64,000 bases of DNA from Nitrobacter winogradskyi Nb-255 (GTDB lineage Bacteria > Pseudomonadota > Alphaproteobacteria > Rhizobiales > Xanthobacteraceae). Location: positions 2,322,001 to 2,386,000 of the forward strand of contig NC_007406.1 of NCBI RefSeq assembly GCF_000012725.1. Direction: 5' to 3'. Shown here piece after piece: positions 17,269 to 28,343 of the stretch (positions are counted from its first letter, which is position 1; the number at the start of each line of letters is the position of its first letter). The notes beneath the pieces are model-generated. The model did no database searches. It saw only the letters and a program-made list of their open reading frames with translations, and was not told where the DNA came from. The position numbers and the translations under genes are program-made.

Positions 17269-17290
17269 TCATTCCCACTCGATAGTTCCT
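17269..17290. other. Probable attachment site at guaA 3' end
   Basis: The last codons of guaA (minus strand, ending GAGTGGGAATGA) form the junction with the island. guaA is an established integration target for this integrase class. The partner site and exact core lie outside the window, so the limits are approximate. Confidence 0.6.
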
Positions 17291-18876
17291 GGCGGCTTTG
17301 ATGTCACGTCATACACTACCCGATTTACGCCTTTGACCTCATTGATGATCCTGGTCGACGTCGATCCGAGGAATTGCGCGTCGAACGGATAGAAGTCCGC
17401 GGTCATGCCGTCGGTCGAGGTCACCGCGCGCAAGCCGACGACGTAGTCATAGGTGCGGCTGTCGCCCATCACGCCAACCGTTTTCACCGGCAGCAGCACC
17501 GCGAATGCCTGCCAGATATTGTCGTAAAGCCCGGCCTTGCGGATCTCGTCTATATAGACGGCATCGGCCTCGCGCAGGATATCCAGCTTTTCATTGGTGA
17601 TCTCTCCGGGGCAACGGATCGCAAGCCCGGGCCCAGGGAAAGGATGGCGGCCGACGAAAATCTCCGGCAGGCCCAGCTCGCGGCCGAGCGCACGCACCTC
17701 GTCTTTGAACAGTTCGCGCAAGGGCTCGACCAGTTTCATGTTCATGCGGTCGGGCAGACCGCCGACATTATGGTGCGATTTGATCGTCACCGACGGGCCG
17801 CCGGTGAACGAAACACTCTCGATCACATCAGGATAGAGCGTGCCTTGGGCGAGAAAGTCAGCGCCGCCGATCTTCTTCGCTTCCGCCTCGAACACGTCGA
17901 TAAAGAGACGGCCGATGGTCTTGCGCTTCGCTTCCGGGTCCGTGACACCGGCAAGCTCGCTCAGGAATTTCTTCGACGCATCAACATGGATCAGCGGAAT
18001 GTTGTAGTGGTGACGGAAGAGATCAACAACCGTCTTGCCTTCATCCTTGCGCAGCATTCCGTGGTCGACGAAAACGCAGGTCAACTGGTCGCCGATCGCC
18101 TCGTGGATCAGGATCGCGGCCACCGATGAATCGACACCACCGGACAGGCCGCAGATCACCCGGCCCTTGCCGACCTGAGTCCTGATCTTCTCGACCGCCT
18201 CCTCGCGGAACGCACGCATGGTCCAATCGCCGGTGAGCCCTGCGACCTTGCGGACGAAATTGCGGATCAGTTTTGCGCCGTCGGGCGTATGCACCACCTC
18301 GGGATGAAACTGCATCGCGTAGAACCTGCGCGCGTCGTCGGCGATCACCGCGATCGGCGAGCCCGGCGCTTTCGCCACGGCGCGAAAGCCATCGGGCAAC
18401 TTTGTCACCCTGTCGCCGTGGCTCATCCAGACGTCGTATGTGCCGCCCTTCTCCCAGACACCGTCGAACAACGCGCAGGCGTCAATGACCTCGATGGCGG
18501 CGCGGCCGAACTCGCGATGATGCCCGGCTTCGACAGTGCCGCCGAGCTGCTGCGCCATGGTCTGCTCGCCGTAACAGATGCCGAGTACGGGCACGCCGGC
18601 CGTGAAGATCGCCATCGGCGCCGCAGGCGCAGCCCTGTCGAGAACGGAGGCAGGCCCACCGGACAGGATCACCGCCTTCGGCTTCATCGCAAGAAAGGCG
18701 GCTTCCGCCTTCTGGAAGGGCACGATTTCGGAATAGACGCCCTCCTCCCGCACCCGCCGCGCGATCAGTTGCGTGACCTGGGAGCCGAAATCGACGATTA
18801 GAATCTTGTCATGAGCGGAGGTCCCATCGGCAGAAGAATCCGACGCTGACGCGGACGGTTTGCTGGAGGCTGTCAT
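17269..18876 (-). CDS. guaA: GMP synthase (glutamine-hydrolysing)
   Basis: Converts XMP to GMP using glutamine and ATP in the cytosol. Of 535 residues, the class I glutamine amidotransferase half has nucleophile Cys101 (LGICYGEQ), His191 and Glu193 (FHPEV). The ATP pyrophosphatase half has the PP-loop GLSGGVDSS (243-251), and the C-terminal dimer domain ends GTIEWE. The first 20 residues are a Ser/Ala-rich extension before [10 protein letters not shown]. The C-terminus is complete, so island insertion kept the gene working. Downstream of rsmB on the same strand. Confidence 0.98.
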   Translation of the reverse strand: MTASSKPSASASDSSADGTSAHDKILIVDFGSQVTQLIARRVREEGVYSEIVPFQKAEAAFLAMKPKAVILSGGPASVLDRAAPAAPMAIFTAGVPVLGICYGEQTMAQQLGGTVEAGHHREFGRAAIEVIDACALFDGVWEKGGTYDVWMSHGDRVTKLPDGFRAVAKAPGSPIAVIADDARRFYAMQFHPEVVHTPDGAKLIRNFVRKVAGLTGDWTMRAFREEAVEKIRTQVGKGRVICGLSGGVDSSVAAILIHEAIGDQLTCVFVDHGMLRKDEGKTVVDLFRHHYNIPLIHVDASKKFLSELAGVTDPEAKRKTIGRLFIDVFEAEAKKIGGADFLAQGTLYPDVIESVSFTGGPSVTIKSHHNVGGLPDRMNMKLVEPLRELFKDEVRALGRELGLPEIFVGRHPFPGPGLAIRCPGEITNEKLDILREADAVYIDEIRKAGLYDNIWQAFAVLLPVKTVGVMGDSRTYDYVVGLRAVTSTDGMTADFYPFDAQFLGSTSTRIINEVKGVNRVVYDVTSKPPGTIEWE

Positions 18877-18921
18877 GGCCAGCAGATACGCGACCGGCCA
18901 CAGGGTCGCAACCGCCAAAAC

Positions 18922-18960
18922 GCGTCATGGCCGGGCTTGTCCCGGCCATCCACGTCTTTG
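18922..18960. repeat. REP-like palindrome
   Basis: ATGGCCGGG (18927-18935) is the inverse of CCCGGCCAT (18941-18949) around a 5-base loop, followed by CCACGTC. This is a widespread intergenic palindrome in Bradyrhizobium relatives. It lies between rsmB and guaA and could act as a transcript hairpin. Confidence 0.7.
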
Positions 18961-19023
18961 ATGCGAGGCCGAAGGCAGGACGTGGGCGCCGGGCACGAGG
19001 GAGGGTATGACGAAAGCTTTCAG

Positions 19024-20322
19024 TCAGCGCTTCGTCAGAATCGAAACGAAAAACCCATCCGTTCCGGTCCGGCGCGGGGTCATCAGCAATCCCTCGTCCG
19101 ACGCATAAACCGCGGCGAGGAAATCGTCCGTCCTGTCCCACAGCACCGAAGCGGTCGGCGACGGCGGGATTACCGAGAAATCCGGATGTCGCCCGATAAA
19201 CTTACGGATTTGCCCGCTGTTTTCCTGCGGCAGCACCGAGCAGGTGATGTAGACGACGCGTCCACCCGGTTTCACAAGAGCGGACGCGCGATCAAGCACT
19301 TCGGCCTGATCCTTCAAACGAATATCGAGCGCGCCGGGCCGCATCCGCCATTTCGCGTCCGGGTTGCGCCGCCAGGTGCCGGTCCCGGTGCAGGGCGCGT
19401 CGATCAGCACGAGATCGGCCGACGCCCGGATATCGGACAACGGATCGTCCTCGCCCTTCGGGGTTCGAACCTCGGCGTTATGGACCCCGGCACGGGACAG
19501 CCGCTCATGGATCGGCGCAAGCTGCCGCTTGTCGCGATCGGTCGCGATAAGGCGGCCCCTGCCCTGCATCATGGCGGCCAGCGTCAGCGTCTTGCCGCCA
19601 GCGCCGGCGCAAAGATCGATTACCTGCTCGCCCGGCCTCGCTCCCGACAGCAGCGCCGCGATTTGCGAGCCCTCGTCCTGCACCTCGACGGCGCCCTTGA
19701 TAAACTCTTCCTCAGCCTGAATGCCGGGATTGCGTGCATCCGCGCCCAGCATGATCCTCAAGCCCAGCGGCGACCACGGCGTCGCCGTCACGCCGAGATG
19801 TTGCAGCGATCCCAGAACCTTGTCGCGTTTCGCTTTCAGCGTGTTGATGCGCAGATCCAGCGGCGCGCGGCACGCCATCGCGGCCGCCTCGGCGGCACGA
19901 TCATCGCCGAACGCCTCATCCAGATAGACGTCGAGCCATTGCGGATAATCGCCGGCGATATGCGCGGGCGCATCCCCCAGCGAGCGCGAGGCCAAAGCCT
20001 GCCGCTCCCCCTCGGTCAGCGGTTCAGGTGCGAAACGGCCGCCGTCGCACAGTGACGCGATCGCGTCAGTATTGATGCCGCGCTCCAGTTTCAGCGTACC
20101 GAGCAGGCGCGCGCGCGGGGTATCGTCGTCCATGATCCAGGCGCTGGACGCCTGACGGCGCAGCACGTCGTAGACCAGTCCGGAGATCGCGGCGCGGTCG
20201 CCGGAGCCGGCGAAACGATGCGCCGTGCCCCACTCCTTGAGCGCCTTCGCCGCAGGTATCCGCTGGTTGTCGATGGCCTCGATCACTTCGATAGCGGCGG
20301 AGAGCCGCGCGGAGGGTGTCAT
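19024..20322 (-). CDS. rsmB: 16S rRNA m5C967 methyltransferase, RsmB/NOP family
   Basis: A 432-residue rRNA cytosine-5 methyltransferase. A NusB-like RNA-binding domain covers the first 130 residues. The SAM-binding motif is VIDLCAGAGGKTLTL near 237, motif IV is DAPCTGTGTWRRNPD near 308, and the catalytic Cys is in YITCSVLPQEN near 360. In this family one Cys attacks the cytosine and the motif IV Cys releases the product. In Nitrobacteraceae it commonly lies between guaB and guaA, as here. Confidence 0.9.
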   Translation of the reverse strand: MTPSARLSAAIEVIEAIDNQRIPAAKALKEWGTAHRFAGSGDRAAISGLVYDVLRRQASSAWIMDDDTPRARLLGTLKLERGINTDAIASLCDGGRFAPEPLTEGERQALASRSLGDAPAHIAGDYPQWLDVYLDEAFGDDRAAEAAAMACRAPLDLRINTLKAKRDKVLGSLQHLGVTATPWSPLGLRIMLGADARNPGIQAEEEFIKGAVEVQDEGSQIAALLSGARPGEQVIDLCAGAGGKTLTLAAMMQGRGRLIATDRDKRQLAPIHERLSRAGVHNAEVRTPKGEDDPLSDIRASADLVLIDAPCTGTGTWRRNPDAKWRMRPGALDIRLKDQAEVLDRASALVKPGGRVVYITCSVLPQENSGQIRKFIGRHPDFSVIPPSPTASVLWDRTDDFLAAVYASDEGLLMTPRRTGTDGFFVSILTKR

Positions 20323-20360
20323 GACATGCTTTCGATTGTAGGCAATGTTAATCGCTCAGA

Positions 20361-20413
20361 ACTATAGCGTTCGAGCGGAGTGGAATCGGGTTCGCGTGAA
20401 GAAAATGCTATAG
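20361..20413. repeat. Dispersed palindromic repeat, short copy
   Basis: Begins CTATAGCGTTCGAGCG and ends GAAGAAAATGCTATAG, with TTCGCGTGAAGAAAA inside. The ends are inverted. It belongs to the repeat family seen between many core genes in this window. Confidence 0.65.
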
Positions 20414-20431
20414 AAGCACGGACTTTCGCGC

Positions 20432-21052
20432 TCAGGCCGCAATCCTGGCCAGAACCTTGTCGAAAGCGTCAGCGGCGGCTTCCAGATCATCGAACATGAG
20501 CGCGCTGTCGGCGGACTGCTTCTGGCCATGGTTGTCGCGGATGGCATCGACGGGCTTACCGCCGTCGAGCACCTCCTGCGGCGCGATCACGAAGAACCTG
20601 TGTTCGGAGATGTCCTGATCCTTGGGAAGGAACACACCGAGGGAGACGATATCGCTGCAGCGCCGATAGGAGATGTAGCGATCGATCGCGACGAATCCCG
20701 CGCGCTGCAATCCGCCGAGCTTGGCGTGGCCATCGCTGCCAACCAGCTTGTGCGCCCGAAAGCCCTTGACGCCGGCCGACTTCACCTTCGCGGTTTCTTC
20801 CGACAGATCGTATTTCTCCGCCATGCGGCGGCCGACCACTGCAAGCTGCAACGACATCTCGTGCTCGAAATCCTTCAAACCGGAGCGCGCCTTCGACGAC
20901 GCCTTTCGCGGCTTCGATACATTTCGCTTTTCGAGCTCCGCCCGGCATCGCGCGACGAGATCATCGACCGATTTCCGCTCCGCGTTCGCCAGCAGGTTCT
21001 TGAGGCCGGAATCCGAAAGCGCCCCAATTCTGTCGTCCGTCCAATCGACCAT
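20432..21052 (-). CDS. Conserved hypothetical protein
   Basis: A 206-residue soluble protein I cannot assign to a family. Residues 1-40 (MVDWTDDRIGALSDSGLKNL...) form a helical start, 48-65 are basic, and 70-120 contain HEMSLQLAVVGRRMAEKYDL. The C-terminal half has mixed strands (AGFVAIDRYISYR, LGVFLPKD, HRFFVIAPQEV) and an Ala-rich last helix. The start at 21052 gives the conserved-looking MVDWTDD beginning; earlier in-frame starts exist but add 21 doubtful residues. Lies between guaB and rsmB on the same strand, possibly cotranscribed. Confidence 0.7.
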   Translation of the reverse strand: MVDWTDDRIGALSDSGLKNLLANAERKSVDDLVARCRAELEKRNVSKPRKASSKARSGLKDFEHEMSLQLAVVGRRMAEKYDLSEETAKVKSAGVKGFRAHKLVGSDGHAKLGGLQRAGFVAIDRYISYRRCSDIVSLGVFLPKDQDISEHRFFVIAPQEVLDGGKPVDAIRDNHGQKQSADSALMFDDLEAAADAFDKVLARIAA

Positions 21053-21192
21053 GTTTTCATGTTCTCTGGTGATCGCCCGCGATGCCATTTCGGGCGAACG
21101 GAGCAATGAAAGCACTGTCCGGCATAAAACGCCGGTGGCTTGACCCTAACCCATTCTCGTGCCGCCGTGCGGCTCAATTCAGACAACCGTGG

Positions 21193-22995
<1,803 letters not shown>

Positions 22996-23244
22996 TTAGC
23001 GGGGATAATTCGGCGGCGGTCCGTGCTCCCGGATCGCATCGACCACCTCCCGATGCCGGCGATCCTCCCGTTTCATGTAGACGGCGATCACCGCATGCGC
23101 CGAAGGCACCAGAAAAAGGACCGGGAAGATCAGCCCGAAAATCACGCAAACCACGATCACGACCACGTTCAGGATGGCCGAGAACGGCTGGCCGTTGAAC
23201 AGCAATCCGAGCGGAGGCAGCAAGGCGGCGAGCACGTAGATCAT
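22996..23244 (-). CDS. Small Pmp3/YqaE-like membrane protein
   Basis: An 82-residue protein with two hydrophobic segments (2-20 and 24-54) and a charged C-terminal tail with HREVVDAIREHG. The LLPPLGLLFNGQPFSAILNV segment resembles the Pmp3/YqaE (UPF0057) proteolipid signature, though the tail is longer than usual. Such proteins affect membrane potential or stress tolerance. GGGAG lies before the ATG. Divergent from the MFS gene with 118 bp between. Confidence 0.6.
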   Translation of the reverse strand: MIYVLAALLPPLGLLFNGQPFSAILNVVVIVVCVIFGLIFPVLFLVPSAHAVIAVYMKREDRRHREVVDAIREHGPPPNYPR

Positions 23245-23362
23245 CGCAAGATCTCCCAGAGTTCACCAAGGATTTAGGAAGGCTCACGCGCTGCGCAATA
23301 GCGCCACGGCCCAAATTGATGCTACAGCCCCGCTCCGCCGTCCGCTTGCTCCGCGAGCCCGT

Positions 23363-24835
23363 ATGAACAAGGAACGCCTGGTCCCGCTGATCGTCGCCGC
23401 CGCCCTGTTCATGGAGAACATGGACTCCACGGTGATCGCGACATCGTTGCCGGCGATCGCCGCCGATATCGGCGCCAGCCCGCTGACGCTGAAGCTCGCG
23501 ATCACGTCCTACCTGTTGTCGCTGGCGGTGTTCATACCGGCAAGCGGCTGGACCGCGGACCGGTTCGGGGCGCGCTCCGTCTTCAGCGCGGCCATCGTGG
23601 TTTTCATGATCGGCTCGATCGGCTGCGCGCTATCATCATCGGTGACCGATTTCGTGATAGCGCGGACCCTGCAAGGGGTGGGCGGCGCGATGATGACGCC
23701 GGTCGGCCGTCTGGTGCTGCTGCGTTCGATCGACAAGAGCGCGCTCGTCAACGCGATGGCGTGGGTGACGGTACCGGCCTTGATCGGACCGGTGGTCGGT
23801 CCGCCGCTCGGCGGCTTCATCACCACCTATTTTTCATGGCACTGGATTTTTCTGATCAACATTCCGGTCGGCCTGATCGGCATCTTCATGGCGCAGCGCT
23901 ACATCGACCCGATCCGCAGCGACAATCCCGAACGCTTCGACCTCTACGGGATGGTACTGGCTGGCATAGGGGTCGGCGGCATCGCCTTCGGCCTTTCGGT
24001 CGCCGGTCTCAACCTCTTGCCGTGGACGGTGGTGACCGCGCTGATCGGAGCCGGGTCGGTCTCGATGGCGCTTTATGTGATGCACGCCCGCCGCACCGAC
24101 CAGCCGGTGCTCGACCTGACGCTGCTGCGCCTGCCGACGTTCCGGGCCAGCATCCATGGCGGATTTCTGTTTCGTGTCGGCGTCGGCGCGATGCCGTTCC
24201 TGCTGCCGCTTCTGATGCAGGTCGGCTTCGGCCTGTCGCCGTTCGGCTCCGGGCTCGTGACATTCTCATCGGCCGTCGGCGCCATCGCCATGAAAACGCT
24301 GGCGGCCCGCATCATCCGCGCCTTTGGCTTCCGCAACATCATGACTGTCAACGCGGTGGTGAGTTCGATCTTCCTCGCGGCCTGCGCGCTGTTCACGGTT
24401 ACGACGCCGCTGCTGCTGATCATGATCATTCTTGTTGTCGGCGGCTTCTTTCGCTCGCTCCAGTTCACCGCGATCAACGCCCTGACCTATGCCGATGTCG
24501 AGCCCGAGCGGATGAGCCGTGCGACCACGCTGGCCAGCGTCAATCAGCAACTGGCGATTTCAGCAGGGGTCGCTCTCGGCGCATTCTCGGTCGAGACCAC
24601 GATGCTGTTCCGCCACGGCACGGAATTGACAGCCGGCGATTTCGGCTCGGGATTTCTCGTGGTCTCGCTGCTTTCCGCTATGTCCACTTTCTACTTCATG
24701 CGACTGTCGGCCGATGCCGGTCATCAGGTTTCCGGCCGGCGCATGGTCATCATTTCCGATCCTACCCGGGAATCCGAGGCTGAGGAGGAAGCGTCCCGCG
24801 AGACCGTTACGGCGCGGGATCAGCGGATAAGCTAA
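23363..24835 (+). CDS. MFS drug exporter, DHA2 (EmrB/QacA) family
   Basis: A 490-residue inner-membrane proton-driven exporter with 13-14 transmembrane helices. Family motifs: MENMDSTVIATSLPAIAADI in helix 1 (motif D1), GWTADRFGARSVF (motif A), ARTLQGVGGAMMTPVGRLVL (motif B) and PALIGPVVGPPLGGFI (motif C). The last 35 residues are a charged cytoplasmic tail. There is no adjacent membrane-fusion (EmrA) gene, so it probably works alone. Substrates cannot be told from sequence. A methyltransferase gene follows after 32 bp. Confidence 0.88.
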   Translation: MNKERLVPLIVAAALFMENMDSTVIATSLPAIAADIGASPLTLKLAITSYLLSLAVFIPASGWTADRFGARSVFSAAIVVFMIGSIGCALSSSVTDFVIARTLQGVGGAMMTPVGRLVLLRSIDKSALVNAMAWVTVPALIGPVVGPPLGGFITTYFSWHWIFLINIPVGLIGIFMAQRYIDPIRSDNPERFDLYGMVLAGIGVGGIAFGLSVAGLNLLPWTVVTALIGAGSVSMALYVMHARRTDQPVLDLTLLRLPTFRASIHGGFLFRVGVGAMPFLLPLLMQVGFGLSPFGSGLVTFSSAVGAIAMKTLAARIIRAFGFRNIMTVNAVVSSIFLAACALFTVTTPLLLIMIILVVGGFFRSLQFTAINALTYADVEPERMSRATTLASVNQQLAISAGVALGAFSVETTMLFRHGTELTAGDFGSGFLVVSLLSAMSTFYFMRLSADAGHQVSGRRMVIISDPTRESEAEEEASRETVTARDQRIS

Positions 24836-24867
24836 GCTTTTACCTCAAGATCGCAGGAGGATTCCAC

Positions 24868-25539
24868 ATGGAGCCATTCTCGGGAGCGGTGGTGAATACC
24901 TACGCTGAAGGCCCACCTCGTCAGGTGCCGGGATTCGCCGATCTGCACCGGATGACGACGATGCTGCTCGTGGAACGGGTGCCCGACGACGGCCGAGTGC
25001 TGGTGCTGGGCGCCGGCGGAGGACTGGAGCTCAAGGCTTTCGCGGAATCGCATCCCGGCTGGTCATTCGACGCGGTGGACCCGTCTGCTCCCATGCTGCG
25101 GCTCGCTGAGCGGACAATCGAACGACATGCAAAGCGTGTACACTTCCACGAGAGCTATATCGACGATGCGCCACAGGGTCCGTTCGATGCCGCCACATCC
25201 TTGCTGACCTTTCACTTCATTCCTCGTGAAAAGCGGCCGGGAACGTTGAAGCAGATCCGCCGTCGTCTCAAACCGGGCGCGCCGTTTGTGGTCGCCCATA
25301 TCAGCTTCCCGCAGACAGAGCCCGAGCGGTCGGTCTGGATCGCTCGTCACGTCGCATTCGGTGCGCGGCATGACACAAGTCCCGATCAGATGGAAAAGTC
25401 ACGGCAGGCCATAGCCGACAGGTTATCAATACTCGCGCCGGAGGAAGAGGAGAGGATGTTGCAAGAGGCCGGATTCTCCAACGTCAGCTTGTTCTATGCC
25501 GGTTTCAGTTTCAAGGGCTGGTTATCGTACGCAGACTGA
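24868..25539 (+). CDS. Class I SAM-dependent methyltransferase
   Basis: A 223-residue Rossmann methyltransferase. Motif I is VLVLGAGGGLELKAFAESHP (around 45), the acidic residue binding SAM ribose is in SFDAVDPSAPML (around 68), and motif IV is around 110 (FDAATSLLTFHFI). The architecture resembles CmoA and other small-molecule or tRNA methyltransferases, but the substrate is unknown. GGAGG sits 7 bases before the ATG. Likely cotranscribed with the MFS exporter, so it could modify a compound that the exporter handles (inference). Confidence 0.82.
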   Translation: MEPFSGAVVNTYAEGPPRQVPGFADLHRMTTMLLVERVPDDGRVLVLGAGGGLELKAFAESHPGWSFDAVDPSAPMLRLAERTIERHAKRVHFHESYIDDAPQGPFDAATSLLTFHFIPREKRPGTLKQIRRRLKPGAPFVVAHISFPQTEPERSVWIARHVAFGARHDTSPDQMEKSRQAIADRLSILAPEEEERMLQEAGFSNVSLFYAGFSFKGWLSYAD

Positions 25540-25544
25540 GCCGA

Positions 25545-26237
25545 CTAACACTTATCCCTCCTACCACCGCGAAAGCCCGTCGCCATGACATAGCGTTCTG
25601 AGGAGTCCTGCCGGCTCGCGGCGGGCTTCACATGGCGGACCGTCTGGAAGTCACGCTTGAGTTGCACCAGCAGACCGGCATCCGCCCCGCTCTGGAAAAC
25701 TTTCGCGATGAACGTTCCGCCGGGCCGCAGCACGTCGGACGTGAACGCCGCCGCGCTTTCGACCAGGCCCACGATCCGAAGCTGGTCGGTCTTGCGATGG
25801 CCGGTCGTGTTGGCCGCCATATCGGAAAGCACGACATCCGCGGCGCCATCCATCATCGCGAGCAGCTTGTCGGGAGCGCTGTCGTCGAGAAAATCGAGCC
25901 GGGCAAAGGTAACGCCGACGATCTCAGGCATCTCCAGTAGGTCGATGGCAATCACCCTGCCCTTGCCTTCGGCGGCCCCCACGCGTTTCGCGGCGACCTG
26001 ACTCCAGCCGCCGGGCGCCGCGCCGAGATCGACGACCGTCATGCCGGGCTTCAGGAAGCGGTGTTTATCGTCCATTTCAATCAGCTTGAAGGACGCGCGC
26101 GAGCGCCAGCCGTCGCGTTTCGCCTGCGCCACGTAGGGATCGTTGAGCTGCCGCTCGAGCCAGAGCTTGGACGACAGCTTTCGCTTGCCGCCGGTTTTGA
26201 CGGTCACATGCAGCCGGCCGGTGGTGTCTTTCGCCAT
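25545..26237 (-). CDS. rlmE: 23S rRNA 2'-O-ribose U2552 methyltransferase
   Basis: A 230-residue FtsJ/RrmJ protein that methylates U2552 in the ribosomal A-loop, needed for 50S assembly. The K-D-K-E tetrad is visible: Lys in SRASFKLIEMDDKH, Asp in DVVLSDMAANTTGHRKTD, Lys in GTFIAKVFQSG, and Glu near SSERYVMATGF. The SAM loop is VVDLGAAPGGWSQVAAKRVG. It lies 165 bp after ppx on the same strand, an arrangement common in related genomes. Confidence 0.95.
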   Translation of the reverse strand: MAKDTTGRLHVTVKTGGKRKLSSKLWLERQLNDPYVAQAKRDGWRSRASFKLIEMDDKHRFLKPGMTVVDLGAAPGGWSQVAAKRVGAAEGKGRVIAIDLLEMPEIVGVTFARLDFLDDSAPDKLLAMMDGAADVVLSDMAANTTGHRKTDQLRIVGLVESAAAFTSDVLRPGGTFIAKVFQSGADAGLLVQLKRDFQTVRHVKPAASRQDSSERYVMATGFRGGRRDKC

Positions 26238-26402
26238 ATCGAACCGTCGCGCCCGAACCTGATCCGGGCATCCAATCAGAAAGCAAGCCGCGCTGTTGAC
26301 ATCCTGGTCTCGTTCACGCGGATGGATTGCCGGGTCGCTTGCGCGCAGATGCGCTTGGCGCTTTTGCCCGGCAATGGCGGAAGATCATTCTTGTGCATCA
26401 AC

Positions 26403-27470
26403 TCAGTTGAATGCGCCATCCTCGCGCATCATTTCAACCAGCATGCCTTCACGCAGACCACGATCCGCGACCCGCAGACGCGGCAAGGGAAAGGCCCGCC
26501 GAATGGCATCCAGGATGGCGCAGCCCGCCAGAACCAGATCGGCACGTTCAATCCCGATACAGCCGTTGGCGACCCGTTTTTGATAATCCATGCCGCAGAG
26601 TCGCGCGATGGCCTGGGTCACCTCGATGTCGTTCATCCAGATGCCGTCAACCTTGCGGCGATCATAGCGCGCGAGGCCAAGATGGAGACCGCCAAGCGTC
26701 GTCACCGTGCCCGAGGTGCCCAGAAGGTGCATTCCATAAAGGTCGCGGCCATAGGCCTCCGCGAACGTAGCAATATGACCGGCAACTTCTTGCACCATGG
26801 ACGCGTAAGATTGCGGCGTGATGTCGTGCCCGCCAAAACACTCGGCCAGCGTGACGACACCAACCGGAAGCGAGATCCATGCCCTGGTGCTCAGGTCGCC
26901 TTCGCGACGGCGTTCGATCCGAACAAGCTCCGTCGAGCCTCCGCCGATGTCGAAAAGGATAGCACCGCTCGCTTTGGGATGAACCAGCGGGGAGCAACCG
27001 ATCACCGCGAGCGCGGCTTCCGTCTCCCGATCCACCACCTCAAGCTGGATGCCCGTGGCGGCGGCGACGCGACTGCGAAAACTCTCGGCGTTCGAAGCCG
27101 CCCTGCACGCTTCGGTCGCGATCAGCCTGAGGCGGCCCGCTTTCCTCGCGCGGATCTTGTCACGGCAGATCGCAAGCGCCGCGATCGTCCGCTCGATCGC
27201 CGCCTCGCTGATATACCCTGTCGATGAGATGCCTTCGCCCAGCCGGACAATTCGCGAAAATGAATCAATCACCCGAAAGCTGCCGCTTGCCGGCGAGGCG
27301 ATCAGCAACCTACAGTTGTTGGTGCCGAGATCAAGCGCGGCATAAACGGCGGCGTCGGCGCTCGGCGAAGGACGGATAGCGCTCGCCGCGGTCATCGCGG
27401 CTTCCACCCCCCGAAAGCTGTCGCGCGACCCGGTCCCGGCATCAACGCAACGCTGGATATCATCATCCAT
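26403..27470 (-). CDS. ppx: Ppx/GppA family exopolyphosphatase / pppGpp phosphatase
   Basis: A 355-residue enzyme of the sugar-kinase/actin fold that removes phosphate from polyphosphate or pppGpp. Phosphate loop 1 is YAALDLGTNNCRLLI near 43, loop 2 is ILFDIGGGSTELVRI near 175, and GTSGTVTTLGG near 247 completes the site. It lacks the C-terminal HD domain of long Ppx proteins. The ATG at 27470 was preferred; MTAASAIRP 25 residues on is an alternative. Upstream partner of rlmE. Confidence 0.9.
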   Translation of the reverse strand: MDDDIQRCVDAGTGSRDSFRGVEAAMTAASAIRPSPSADAAVYAALDLGTNNCRLLIASPASGSFRVIDSFSRIVRLGEGISSTGYISEAAIERTIAALAICRDKIRARKAGRLRLIATEACRAASNAESFRSRVAAATGIQLEVVDRETEAALAVIGCSPLVHPKASGAILFDIGGGSTELVRIERRREGDLSTRAWISLPVGVVTLAECFGGHDITPQSYASMVQEVAGHIATFAEAYGRDLYGMHLLGTSGTVTTLGGLHLGLARYDRRKVDGIWMNDIEVTQAIARLCGMDYQKRVANGCIGIERADLVLAGCAILDAIRRAFPLPRLRVADRGLREGMLVEMMREDGAFN

Positions 27471-27864
27471 GAATCCGTCTTTCCGCAGCCGCTCGGCAGG
27501 CCTACGAGACAATGTTTTTTCGGAAGTTTAGCAGCGCAGCGCGCCAGCGCAACCGCCATGGTTCCTTTGACCATCCTTGGGCCATCGTCTTTCGGATAAC
27601 CCCGGCGGTCCGAGCCGTCACCAAACCGAGAAAAGATCAAAAACACCGCGCAATTCCATAAACTTCACGACCTATTGCGCTGCAAGGTCGGCTTTCGCAA
27701 GCGGTCACGCCATCTGGAATGAATCCAGTTCATACAACCACAGATATATGTTGAACAGCCACATGCACCTCTGCCGTCGAATTTAGACTTCCGCACCGTG
27801 CTCGCAATCCGCCTTCACATGGAGTAACACCCGCTGCCATGATGTCTGTGCAGCCGATCCGCCA
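27471..27864. other. Divergent intergenic region ppx / yaiI
   Basis: About 394 bp between divergent genes, with an AT-richer centre near 27650-27780 that could hold promoters. No repeat, RNA gene or coding sequence recognised. Confidence 0.5.
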
Positions 27865-28338
27865 TTGACCGCCATTCGCCTCTACGTTGACGCCGACGCC
27901 TGCCCGGTGAAGGACGAAATCTATCGCGTCGCGGAGCGGCACGGCGTGTCCGTCAGCGTGGTGGCGGGAGGATATATCCGCGTGCCCGACCACCCCTTGA
28001 TCGAACGCATCGCGGCCGGGCCCGGCATGGATGCGGCCGACGACTGGATCGCGGAACGCGCCGGCAAGACCGATATCGTCATCACGGCGGACATTCCACT
28101 GGCGAGCCGATGCGTCAAAGCGGGCGCCAGCGTGATCGCGCCGAACGGAAAGCCATTCACGGAGCAGTCGATCGGAATGACGCTCGCCGTCCGCAACCTG
28201 ATGACCGACCTGCGCGCGAGCGGCGAAATGACGGGCGGCCCGCGCTCGTTCCAGCCGAGGGATCGTTCGGCATTCCTCTCGGCGCTGGACCAGGCCATTC
28301 GCCGCATCCGGCGCGCCTGCGCGGCACGGCAGGGCTGA
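27865..28338 (+). CDS. YaiI/YqxD (DUF188) family protein, PIN-like
   Basis: A 157-residue cytoplasmic protein with the DUF188 signature near its start ([20 protein letters not shown]), then [39 protein letters not shown] and [12 protein letters not shown]. The conserved aspartates suggest a PIN-like nuclease fold, but no activity is established. The start is a TTG, since no in-frame ATG fits. It ends 5 bp before the ABC-F gene, so the two form an operon. Confidence 0.9.
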   Translation: MTAIRLYVDADACPVKDEIYRVAERHGVSVSVVAGGYIRVPDHPLIERIAAGPGMDAADDWIAERAGKTDIVITADIPLASRCVKAGASVIAPNGKPFTEQSIGMTLAVRNLMTDLRASGEMTGGPRSFQPRDRSAFLSALDQAIRRIRRACAARQG

Positions 28339-28343
28339 AGACG

